From positions 2,533,332 through 2,597,331 of the forward strand of contig NZ_CP058215.1 in NCBI RefSeq assembly GCF_013388255.1: a stretch of DNA of 64,000 bases, read 5' to 3'. The DNA is from Methanolobus zinderi (GTDB taxonomy: Archaea; Halobacteriota; Methanosarcinia; Methanosarcinales; Methanosarcinaceae). Numbering within the stretch: position 1 is the first letter of the stretch; every line of letters starts with the position of its first letter. Shown piece after piece: positions 36,626 through 44,787 of this stretch. The translations under genes were made by a program, and so were the position numbers. The notes beneath the pieces were generated by a model, which worked only from the letters and a program-made list of their open reading frames with translations, was not told the DNA's origin and ran no database searches.

Positions 36626-37813
36626 TTACCTGTCCGGCACTGCACTTAATTTCCCGTTCTTGATCAGCCACGCGGTAATATTGATCCAGTTATCCACAAT
36701 GGAATTCTTTTCATCAAGAATTTCATCAAAGGGTAAATCTACAGCACAGCCCAGCAGGTCAGGCAGACCTTTCATAATGGAAACTGCGGCTTTCTTACCG
36801 GCGGTTTCCGGAATGAGACCCCATGATATCTCATCAAGTATATGCAGAACCGCAGCTGTAGTACTTACGAGAGAAGGATTCTTGGAAAACTCACGTAGCT
36901 CCTTTAAAAAAGCAGCCTTACGGTTCTGTCCCTCAAGTCTTGATGCTGCCTTCCAGTACATTGCCTCATCCACACCGAACCTGTCAAGGCGGACCATCAT
37001 ATCCCTCTGGGAAAGAGGTGTGAGATCGGACTGGAGTTCCAGGGCACGCAGGGTTGCTTCCAGCACACACCTTCCTATCATCTCCCCGAGCTTGGAATGT
37101 TTCCCGGCATCGGTTAAAGTGATAGTACTTGTCCTGTCCGCAACGATGGCTATCATATCCGTCCCTGAACCCGTTGCAATACCATTCGAGTGCCTGCTTG
37201 GTGCCACAAGCTGCTGCAGTGCCGCAGTCTTTGCCTCGGTTGCAGTGACGATCGCCCTGGTCATGGAATACGGAGGGAGGTTTGCACCTATGAGAAGTAT
37301 GGTGTTGATGGTACCCTGTATATACTGATAAGCCCCGTTTTCCTGGTAATATGAAGCAGGATCACCCACACGCCCTCCGTTGACTTCGATGCCTCCGGTG
37401 ACTATGGCAGTCACTTCCACACCCCTGAAAGAGCGTGTGACAATAGCGGCATTCTCCATACAGGCCGCGGTCAGCAGGCCGGATGATTTTTCGGGATCCA
37501 CCCCGAGTTTGTTCGATATGAACTCAAGATAAGCCGGAACGCTACCTCCTTCAAGGTCCTCTGCAGAATGTTTACCCCTTGGCACATGGTGATTGAACAC
37601 AGCCTCCAGGTCTTCCCTGTATCCTCCATTGACCCAGGAAGTTGTAAATGCACTTCTGCCCTCCGGAAGGATGACCACAATGGAACCGGACCTGCGATAC
37701 ACCTTTTCACCACCTGAAGTCTCCAGCAGCATGACACCTACCTCATCTTCAAGAGGTGAGCATTCTCCAGAACCTGTTCCTGCTGGCAGGGCTTTTTCCA
37801 AATCTTCTACCAT
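36626..37813 (-). CDS. cbiZ: Adenosylcobinamide amidohydrolase with C-terminal extension
   Basis: CbiZ hydrolyses the aminopropanol side chain of adenosylcobinamide or pseudo-cobamides to adenosylcobyric acid, letting the cell salvage and remodel corrinoids needed by methyltransferases. The diagnostic region is about residues 55-240, with AFTTSWVNGGYRED, CMENAAIVTRSFRG, EAKTAALQQLV and GIATGSGTDMIAIV. About 150 residues follow (to 395), helical and without a recognised domain; many CbiZ proteins end near residue 230-240. The gene is followed by the TIM-barrel gene. Confidence 0.88.
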   Translation of the reverse strand: MVEDLEKALPAGTGSGECSPLEDEVGVMLLETSGGEKVYRRSGSIVVILPEGRSAFTTSWVNGGYREDLEAVFNHHVPRGKHSAEDLEGGSVPAYLEFISNKLGVDPEKSSGLLTAACMENAAIVTRSFRGVEVTAIVTGGIEVNGGRVGDPASYYQENGAYQYIQGTINTILLIGANLPPYSMTRAIVTATEAKTAALQQLVAPSRHSNGIATGSGTDMIAIVADRTSTITLTDAGKHSKLGEMIGRCVLEATLRALELQSDLTPLSQRDMMVRLDRFGVDEAMYWKAASRLEGQNRKAAFLKELREFSKNPSLVSTTAAVLHILDEISWGLIPETAGKKAAVSIMKGLPDLLGCAVDLPFDEILDEKNSIVDNWINITAWLIKNGKLSAVPDR

Positions 37814-37913
37814 GAATCCTTCACCATATTCTTATTTAAAAATTGTAATTCCCTTTACGGAAGATCATGATAAGTTATCCGACAGGGGGCTTATAAGTGT
37901 TTGTGAAAGGGCA

Positions 37914-39347
37914 TCATGCAGTTTCGGCTGCAGCATGTGCTGCCTCTCTCTCGGACAGGTTCCCAAGATACAGCCGTGCCCACAGAAAGATCACTAAAGC
38001 ACCGAGCATATTGCCGACAACCATTCCCCACCAGACACCTATGATTCCCATATCCAGGACTACCGCAAATACAAGGGCAAACAACGGAACGAATATGAGA
38101 GCGCGCAGGATCGTTGCCGCAAGTGCATTGATACCCTTGCCCACACCCTGGAAAAGAGCCGAGGAAAGCAGGCCTAAGGATACCGTGGGGTAGAAGATAC
38201 AGATTATCCTGATGAAAACAGTAAGATCATCGGTTATATGGGATGCACCTTCTGACATGGTAAACGCGTAGGCTATCTGTGGTGCAAGCACGAATGTCAG
38301 AACTGCAATACCCGTCTCAACAAGAAAACCCATCTTCGTTGCGTAAACATGGGTAAAAGATACCTTGTCATAGGACTGCTCACCAAAAGCAAAGCCACTC
38401 ATAGTGATAACAGCAGTTGCTATACCGATAAGGGGTGCAATTGCCACCGTTGCAACCCGCCAGCCTACAGTGTAGACAGCCACGGCATCGGTATTGCTTA
38501 CATAGATTATGATGATATTCATGATCAACATCATCAGGGCCATGGATGACTGCTGGAAGGATGCCGGTATACCAACCCTGAATATATCCCTGAGTATACC
38601 CCTGTCGAACCTGAAATCCCCGAAATCAAAGGACACATAGGTATCCTTGCGGAAAAAGAGCCAGTTGGCCATGAGAGCTGAACTGACCCCAAGAGAGATC
38701 ACAGTAGCCCAGGCCGCACCTGCAATACCCATATCAAGCTGGTATATCATTATCGGGTCCAGTATGATATTCAGAACGGAACCAAGTACCATTGCATTCA
38801 TGGCGCGTTTGGTATCACCTTCACTGCGCAGAATGGCGCTTGCCACGTTGGGGAAGAACATCAGGATACTTCCGGCAAATATTACCTTTCCGTAGGAGGT
38901 TGCAAGCCCCACGGTCTCTCCGGCCCCAATCAATGTGAATATTGTTTCTGCATAGAAGTAGAGCGGGACCGCGAACAGTACCACCAGTATGAGCATCAGG
39001 ATCATGGTGTGGACCGCAACGTTGTCAGCTTCATGCTTGTTCCTTGCACCCAGTTTGCGGGATATCGCGGAACCTCCGCCAATACCGAGTCCGTTTGAAA
39101 GAGCTATGGAAGCAAAGAAGAACGGGAACACGAAGCCTACAGCTGCAAGGGCATCTGCTCCAAGCCCGGATACCCAGAAAGTATCCACCAGATTATATAT
39201 GGTCTGGATGGACATTGCAAACATCATGGGTAGTGCCAGCTTTATGATGGCTTTTTTAGGATCACCGGTAAGGGTATCCATTCCTTTGGTGCTTTTTTCC
39301 GTCCCGACTTCCGGATAGGGGTCGGGGTCGACTTCGGAACCCTTCAT
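37914..39347 (-). CDS. MATE-family multidrug efflux protein
   Basis: This cation-coupled exporter of 477 aa has about 12 membrane helices in two homologous halves. The N-half shows LALPMMFAMSIQTIYNLVDT and the IGGGSAISRKLGA loop; the C-half has GIPASFQQSSMALMMLIMN. A 25-residue polar N-terminus precedes the first helix. Its ATG overlaps the stop of the marR-type gene by four bases (ATGA), so the transporter is co-expressed with and probably controlled by that regulator. Confidence 0.93.
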   Translation of the reverse strand: MKGSEVDPDPYPEVGTEKSTKGMDTLTGDPKKAIIKLALPMMFAMSIQTIYNLVDTFWVSGLGADALAAVGFVFPFFFASIALSNGLGIGGGSAISRKLGARNKHEADNVAVHTMILMLILVVLFAVPLYFYAETIFTLIGAGETVGLATSYGKVIFAGSILMFFPNVASAILRSEGDTKRAMNAMVLGSVLNIILDPIMIYQLDMGIAGAAWATVISLGVSSALMANWLFFRKDTYVSFDFGDFRFDRGILRDIFRVGIPASFQQSSMALMMLIMNIIIIYVSNTDAVAVYTVGWRVATVAIAPLIGIATAVITMSGFAFGEQSYDKVSFTHVYATKMGFLVETGIAVLTFVLAPQIAYAFTMSEGASHITDDLTVFIRIICIFYPTVSLGLLSSALFQGVGKGINALAATILRALIFVPLFALVFAVVLDMGIIGVWWGMVVGNMLGALVIFLWARLYLGNLSEREAAHAAAETA

Positions 39348-39796
39348 TTTTGGGCCTTCCTTGCCTCGTTCTCGGCAGATATATTGCCTATTGCCCTGTT
39401 CATCATGAGGATGAAACTATCCCGTTCTTCCCCGGTGAAACCCTTAAAGACAGTTTCGTTGATCCGGGAAGATATCTCCTTTATCACAGGTCCGAGCTCT
39501 CTTGCCCTGTCCGTAAGGAAGACGCAATATGCACGCTTATCCCGCGGATCGGTTTCCCTGCGTACGTAGCCGCATTCCTCAAGTTTGTTCAGGGCCCTGG
39601 TTCCTGTTGCCCGGTCACAGCTCAGTGCTCTGGTAAGACTTTCCTGGCTTATGCCATCACGATGCAGCAGGCGCATCAGAAATGGAAACTGACCGCTTCC
39701 TATCCCATATGGTTCCAGTTCCCCTGCAATAAACGTCTGAACCTGCCTTGCAAGCAAAAAAGACTCTCTCCCTATGGACTCATGTGCCTTTTTCAT
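39344..39796 (-). CDS. MarR-family regulator
   Basis: The 150-aa protein has the MarR winged helix: GIGSGQFPFLMRLLHRDGIS, then SQESLTRALSCDRATGTRAL (recognition) and the wing REETDPRDKRAYCVFLT. Such dimers repress efflux genes and release on binding phenolic or hydrophobic compounds. Two starts are possible: ATG 39796 with AAGGA upstream, or TTG 39829 with GGGGAT upstream, which adds 11 residues. It is coupled to the MATE gene, and an inverted repeat lies over its promoter. Confidence 0.9.
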   Translation of the reverse strand: MKKAHESIGRESFLLARQVQTFIAGELEPYGIGSGQFPFLMRLLHRDGISQESLTRALSCDRATGTRALNKLEECGYVRRETDPRDKRAYCVFLTDRARELGPVIKEISSRINETVFKGFTGEERDSFILMMNRAIGNISAENEARKAQK

Positions 39797-39838
39797 TAGA
39801 AGGTCCTTATTTTCGGATGATGAAATCAAAATATCCCC

Positions 39839-39873
39839 ATTGTTGCTATATCAATAGTTGCGTATGCAACAAT
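39839..39873. promoter_or_regulatory. Candidate MarR operator
   Basis: ATTGTTGC (39839-39846) and GCAACAAT (39866-39873) form a perfect 8-bp inverted repeat. A second inverted pair, GTTGC-GTAT-GCAAC (39857-39870), overlaps its right arm. The TATA-like box of the marR gene (about 39878-39887, minus strand) is adjacent, so a bound dimer would cover the transcription start. Autoregulation is inference. Confidence 0.55.
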
Positions 39874-39915
39874 ATGTATTTAAAATAATCGCATACAAAA
39901 ATCAAAGCCAGAAAA

Positions 39916-40830
39916 TCATTCGGCAAAAAGCTCTACACCCATGATGCTGAGGAAGATATCCTCAAGTGAGGGGACTATGGTTCGCATCTCAACGATATCC
40001 CCGCCTCTGGATGCCACCCATTTGGTAGTATTATTGACCACATCTATATCATCGGTAATTACAACATAAGCATCATCTGCCTGTGTCACATCTGCAAGAT
40101 CATAATCCCCGATGTCATCGACCCTGAACTCAAGACGGTACTGTATCTTACCGTATTCTTCACGGATATGATCCGCTGTTCCCTGTATGATCTTCTGTCC
40201 GTTCTTCAGTATCAGGATGTTGTCACAAAGGCTCTCTACCTGATAGAGATTATGGGCTGTAAAGATGATGGTCTTGCCTTCTTTTTTAAGAGAGCGGACA
40301 TAGTCTGTGATATATCTTGATGTCATGGGGTCAAGACCCGATGCAGGCTCGTCATAGATCAGGATATCGGGGTCATTGATAAGAGAGCGGGCGATTGCGA
40401 CCTTACGCTTCATACCCTTTGAGAGATCACCTATCTTCTTGCCGTCCGCATTGAGCGAAAGATCAAAAAGCAGATCTGAGATCCTCTTTTTTGCCACGCC
40501 CTTATCAATATCATAGAGTTCTGCAAAGAACATCAGATAATCGTTCACAGACATACCCTCATAAAGAGGTGATTCTTCAGGAAGAAAACCTAAAAAGGAC
40601 TTAATTTCAACGGAGTCACGGAACATATCAAGACCTTTCATGGAGATGTCACCCCTGCTTGGTTTGATAAGACCACCAAGCATCTTCAGTGTGGTCGTCT
40701 TTCCAGCACCGTTGGGGCCTACTATTCCGAAGATCTGGCCTTTTGCTATGGAAAAGCTCAGGTTTTCAACTGCAACGAAATCCCCGTATTCTTTTCTGAG
40801 TCCACTGACTTCGATGATATTCTGTTCCAC
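39916..40830 (-). CDS. ABC transporter ATP-binding protein
   Basis: The 304-aa ATPase has Walker A GPNGAGKTT, signature LSKGMKRKVAIARSLI (a KGMKRK variant of LSGGQ), Walker B ILIYDEPASGLDP and the H-loop FTAHN. A C-terminal extension of about 80 residues follows, as in ABC-2 exporters (NatA/CcmA type). It is encoded 81 bases after mscS on the minus strand, while two ABC-2-type permeases start divergently at 41858. They probably form one transporter. Confidence 0.92.
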   Translation of the reverse strand: MEQNIIEVSGLRKEYGDFVAVENLSFSIAKGQIFGIVGPNGAGKTTTLKMLGGLIKPSRGDISMKGLDMFRDSVEIKSFLGFLPEESPLYEGMSVNDYLMFFAELYDIDKGVAKKRISDLLFDLSLNADGKKIGDLSKGMKRKVAIARSLINDPDILIYDEPASGLDPMTSRYITDYVRSLKKEGKTIIFTAHNLYQVESLCDNILILKNGQKIIQGTADHIREEYGKIQYRLEFRVDDIGDYDLADVTQADDAYVVITDDIDVVNNTTKWVASRGGDIVEMRTIVPSLEDIFLSIMGVELFAE

Positions 40831-40911
40831 AAATACACAATATAGATTACAATATATAAAATGTTTTATAAAAAATAGAATGAATGGTTGCCGGTGGCAA
40901 CCTCATATGAT

Positions 40912-41721
40912 TTATTCTTTATCCAGATGTACATCCATCTGCGGGAACGGAATTTCAACGCCTTCCCTGTTGAAAGCATCGTATATACCATTGATCAGTT
41001 CGTTCCTTACAGGCCAGAAATCGGATGTCTTTGTCCATGCACGCAATTGCAGGTTGACCGAAGAATCAGCCAGTTCGGTCGTCACAACCGAAGGTGCTGG
41101 ATCATCAAGTACAAGTGAATGTCCCTTCATCAGATCCAGTGCCACATTGACCGCTTTACCGACCTCAGTACCGTAACTGACACCCACATCAACACTGATC
41201 CTGCGTGTTGGCATGCGGGTTGCATTGATAATAGGACTGCCCCAGACAAGCTTGTTAGGTATGGTTATGAACTGGTTATCAGGTGTCAGAAGCTCGGTAG
41301 CCATGATACCCACGGCATCCACGGTACCTGAAAGACCGTCAACAGTCACATACTCCCCCTTATCAAGAGGCCTAAGAGATGCGATCCATACACCGGCAGC
41401 CACGTTATTCAGGGAATCCTGCATACCAAAGCCAAGAACCAGTCCTATGACCGCCGAAAGTCCGACGACCACCGAGCTTACGTCAACTCCAAGAGCACTC
41501 ACAACAGCCAGCAATACCGCAACGTATAGCAACGCCCGCAGAAACCGGACAAGGAACTCGATGATGAGTTCCGGAAGTTTGGTTTTCTTAAGACCGTTCC
41601 TGAACATCCCGGAAAGAATCCCCGCAACCACTATTCCGGCGATAAGAACCACCAGTGCGAACAGTACCTGCGACACCGCTATGTCGGTATAAGGTATAGT
41701 TTGAGCTAGAATATCCGCCAT
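40912..41721 (-). CDS. mscS: Small mechanosensitive channel MscS
   Basis: This 269-aa channel opens under membrane tension to release solutes at osmotic downshock. Three membrane helices lie within residues 1-110; the pore-lining third helix region reads VVVGLSAVIGLVLGFGMQDS and is followed by LNNVAAGVWI. The beta domain and C-terminal alpha-beta domain complete the family fold. The start at ATG 41721 follows GGAG by eight bases; upstream in-frame sequence is unrelated. Its presence suits an organism that accumulates compatible solutes (ablAB). Confidence 0.92.
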   Translation of the reverse strand: MADILAQTIPYTDIAVSQVLFALVVLIAGIVVAGILSGMFRNGLKKTKLPELIIEFLVRFLRALLYVAVLLAVVSALGVDVSSVVVGLSAVIGLVLGFGMQDSLNNVAAGVWIASLRPLDKGEYVTVDGLSGTVDAVGIMATELLTPDNQFITIPNKLVWGSPIINATRMPTRRISVDVGVSYGTEVGKAVNVALDLMKGHSLVLDDPAPSVVTTELADSSVNLQLRAWTKTSDFWPVRNELINGIYDAFNREGVEIPFPQMDVHLDKE

Positions 41722-41857
41722 TTTTACAACTCCACAAACATCCGAAAATGATGTTCTGAAAAGAATTCTGTTCTTATTACATATAATGCTTGGGAAATTT
41801 GTCAATAAGTGTATTAGTTACATAGATATTAATATAATAAAATCATAATAAAACTAG

Positions 41858-43678
41858 ATGCCAGGCTGGTTCACAATAGCAAAATGGGAATTCTTCAGGT
41901 CAAGACTCAAATTCGATGCAAGATCATCTGCAATGCTCATCATTTCTCTGATACTGGTGGTGCTGGCTTCTGCCTCCGCAGCCCAGACTGAGATGAGCAT
42001 GAACCAGGAGATCTACAGTATATCCACCACCGAACCCGGACTGGAACATATTCTTGAAAGCGACCAGAGATTTGACACCCGTATCGTTACCGCCTATGAA
42101 GCAAGTCAGTTCTACAGATACGGTGACGACCTTACGATCATCGGGAATAACGCATACCTGGCACAGACAAGAAAATCAGCCGCCGCCGGTAGCGCACTTG
42201 AAAACACAATCAAGGAATATCGTGAGATAGTACTGAGTTCTTACAATGATGTGAACAACAGTCACCCTGTATGGGTAACAGTCCATGACGTGGAGAGACC
42301 CCAGAACTTCCAGCTCCTGAGTGCAGAAGAAACTGCAGGAAGGCTTGAAGCCGGGACAGAGGAAGACGAGGAAAGACAAAGTACTGCATATACTAATGAT
42401 GAAAACGGCGAGGGAATCACACCAGATACATACAGTTCAGGTTCATCATTCATGCCTCCCGAGGACATAGAAGAACTTGACCAATACCAGGGAAAAACCT
42501 TCTTCCAGCGGCAGACGATCTCAACACCAACCCATTTCTCCCCACCGATCCCTTTTACAGCAATCCTGTATGCATTCCTCTTCATATTCCCAATATACTT
42601 CGTATCACAATTCTACTCCACCAGTGTCATGGATGAGCGCACCAACAGAAAAGGTGAGCTCATACTCGTAGCACCTCTCAGGGCAAAGGACATCGTTATC
42701 GGCAAGACCGTGCCATATCTTCTGGTAACTCTTCTCATACAGGCTGCTATCACTTTCTACATCATGGGAATTCCCACAGCCTTTGAAGGACTCAAGAATG
42801 TGTTTCTTATCCTTGCCACCATATTCCCCGTGGTACTGCTGTTCTTCGCACTTTCGTTCTTCGGAGCCATCCTTTCAAGAAGCTTTAAGGAGCTGACATT
42901 TGCGAGCGTTTTCCTCTCGGTGGTCATTTCAGGCTACCTGTTCTTCCCGGCCATGTTCACAAATATCCATGCAATAAGTTCCATATCCCCTATCACACTA
43001 ATCGTCCGCCTGATAGAGGGAGAGAGCATAATGCTTGATACATACATGTTCTCAACCATTCCGTTCTACTTTGTGGGACTGTCAGCATTTGCCTTCGGGA
43101 CTTTCATTTTCAGGGAAGAGGACCTCTTCACCCAGAAGACAATTAAAGAGAAGATCGTGGATTCCTTCGAGATCTTCCTGTCACACAGGTACGGCTCGGT
43201 TTTCCTGCTCAGCATCGTCTTCATACCGTTTGTCTACATGACCCAGTTGATGCTGATAGTCATGCTTTTCAATCTACCTGTACCGTATTCTGTAATAGCT
43301 ATGATAATATTCTCGGCCATGGCAGAGGAACTTGTCAAATCAGCAGGTATCTACACCTTGTTCAAAAGAAAACTTGCAGATGTCTCTCTGAAGAACGCCG
43401 TCAGACTGGCGGTTCTTTCAGGTACGGGTTTCTTTGTGGGTGAGAAGGCGGTTGCTGTGCTGACACTTTCCCCTATAGCCAGTTCGGCCTTTGGTTCTGT
43501 CATGACAATGGGCACACTTCTGCTGATCCCGCTCTTACTCCATATATCAACCGCAATGGTCAGTTCACTGGGTATGTATCGTCTGGGAACACGAAGATAC
43601 TTCATGGCAGTGCTTCTGGCGACCATCGTTCACAGTGCATATAACATGTTCATCCTGAGGGTGATTCTCTTTGGCTAG
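41858..43678 (+). CDS. ABC-2-type permease fused to a PrsW-like intramembrane protease
   Basis: In this 606-aa protein, residues 1-425 look like an ABC-2 permease: an N-terminal helix, a large extracellular domain (about 43-230) and a bundle of helices including VMDERTNRKGELILVAPLRA, the usual cytoplasmic coupling segment. Residues 440-606 are a separate helical domain with the spaced motifs AEELVK (Glu 490-491), FFVGE (Glu 529), LHIST (His 562) and VHSAYN (His 592), as in PrsW/CPBP-type membrane proteases. No Shine-Dalgarno is visible; TATTAATATAAT at about 41826-41837 fits a leaderless mRNA. Confidence 0.78.
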   Translation: MPGWFTIAKWEFFRSRLKFDARSSAMLIISLILVVLASASAAQTEMSMNQEIYSISTTEPGLEHILESDQRFDTRIVTAYEASQFYRYGDDLTIIGNNAYLAQTRKSAAAGSALENTIKEYREIVLSSYNDVNNSHPVWVTVHDVERPQNFQLLSAEETAGRLEAGTEEDEERQSTAYTNDENGEGITPDTYSSGSSFMPPEDIEELDQYQGKTFFQRQTISTPTHFSPPIPFTAILYAFLFIFPIYFVSQFYSTSVMDERTNRKGELILVAPLRAKDIVIGKTVPYLLVTLLIQAAITFYIMGIPTAFEGLKNVFLILATIFPVVLLFFALSFFGAILSRSFKELTFASVFLSVVISGYLFFPAMFTNIHAISSISPITLIVRLIEGESIMLDTYMFSTIPFYFVGLSAFAFGTFIFREEDLFTQKTIKEKIVDSFEIFLSHRYGSVFLLSIVFIPFVYMTQLMLIVMLFNLPVPYSVIAMIIFSAMAEELVKSAGIYTLFKRKLADVSLKNAVRLAVLSGTGFFVGEKAVAVLTLSPIASSAFGSVMTMGTLLLIPLLLHISTAMVSSLGMYRLGTRRYFMAVLLATIVHSAYNMFILRVILFG

Positions 43679-44777
43679 GTCAGGAAAATCCTATAAGAAG
43701 ATCAGAGGCATTGCAAGAAAAGAGTTCTCGGAACTCATGCACGAGAAGACGTTCATACTTTCAGTACTGATCCAGCTCTTCATAGCATCCTTTTCTACAT
43801 TCCTTGTGATCGGACTTACCTCATTCTATGATCCCACTGCAATGGGAGACATGGAACTGCAGGGAACAAAGATAGCCGTTGTGGGAACAGATGATAACGA
43901 ACTTTACAATCTTCTACAGGAAAGCAAACTCAATACAAAGCTCTACAGTGACCTTACTCCGGCATATACTGACTTTTATGAACGCAGGATGGACGCTATA
44001 ATAATAATACCGTCCGGACCCCCGCAAGGAGAGGATATACTGAACGTGGAGATATATCTCCCCAAGTCGGAGATAAAATCCACACTTATCTCCATGCAAT
44101 TAAAAGAACCACTTGAGCAGTTCGAGCAGCAGGTACGCGATATACGCACACAGCGTCTGTCGGGTTATTCACCAATCGATGTGAATATTATAAAAAGAGG
44201 CATCAATACCTCTTCCACCTATTTCGAATTTGTCTATGTGGCACTTCTCCCACTGCTTGTATTCACACCTGCATTCATATCAGGCGGACTTATTATCGAC
44301 TTCATTACGGAAGAATATGAAAGAAAGACAATGGAACTGCTGCTTGCATCCCCAGCATCCCTGCTGGATATCGTTAGTGGTAAGGTCCTGCTTGCAACTG
44401 CCATAGTGCCCCTGCAGTCCTTTGCGTGGATGCTGCTACTAAGACTAAACTGGATCAGGATAAGTAATTTCTTCGAGATACTGCTGGTGGTCACAATCAT
44501 AGGACTGATACTTGTACTTCTGAGCAGCAGCATAGCCCTGACGTTCAAGGACAGGGGCGTCTCCCAGCTACTTTACTCTATGATATTGATCTTTCTCTTT
44601 ATGGTATCATATCTCTTCACTAATTCACCCCTAAACCTTGTAACACGCCTCTCCATAGAGAGCATAGGTTCAATGGAATCGGGTATATGGATCCTGATCT
44701 ATTCCCTGGTTGCAGCTGGATTGTATGTTCTTATGAGGGCTACCGTAAGCAAGAATACAATAACATTTAAAAGATAA
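43671..44777 (+). CDS. ABC-2-type permease
   Basis: The 368-aa permease has a membrane helix near the N-terminus (FILSVLIQLFIASFSTFLVI), an extracellular domain of about 150 residues and five further helices. EEYERKTMELLLASPASLLD is the ABC-2 signature in the cytoplasmic loop, and SGKVLLATAIVPLQ follows. It starts at a TTG overlapping the end of the upstream permease-protease gene by eight bases, so the two are translationally coupled and should form a heterodimer with the ATPase encoded at 39916-40830. Confidence 0.88.
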   Translation: MARSGKSYKKIRGIARKEFSELMHEKTFILSVLIQLFIASFSTFLVIGLTSFYDPTAMGDMELQGTKIAVVGTDDNELYNLLQESKLNTKLYSDLTPAYTDFYERRMDAIIIIPSGPPQGEDILNVEIYLPKSEIKSTLISMQLKEPLEQFEQQVRDIRTQRLSGYSPIDVNIIKRGINTSSTYFEFVYVALLPLLVFTPAFISGGLIIDFITEEYERKTMELLLASPASLLDIVSGKVLLATAIVPLQSFAWMLLLRLNWIRISNFFEILLVVTIIGLILVLLSSSIALTFKDRGVSQLLYSMILIFLFMVSYLFTNSPLNLVTRLSIESIGSMESGIWILIYSLVAAGLYVLMRATVSKNTITFKR

Positions 44778-44787
44778 AAATACATAG

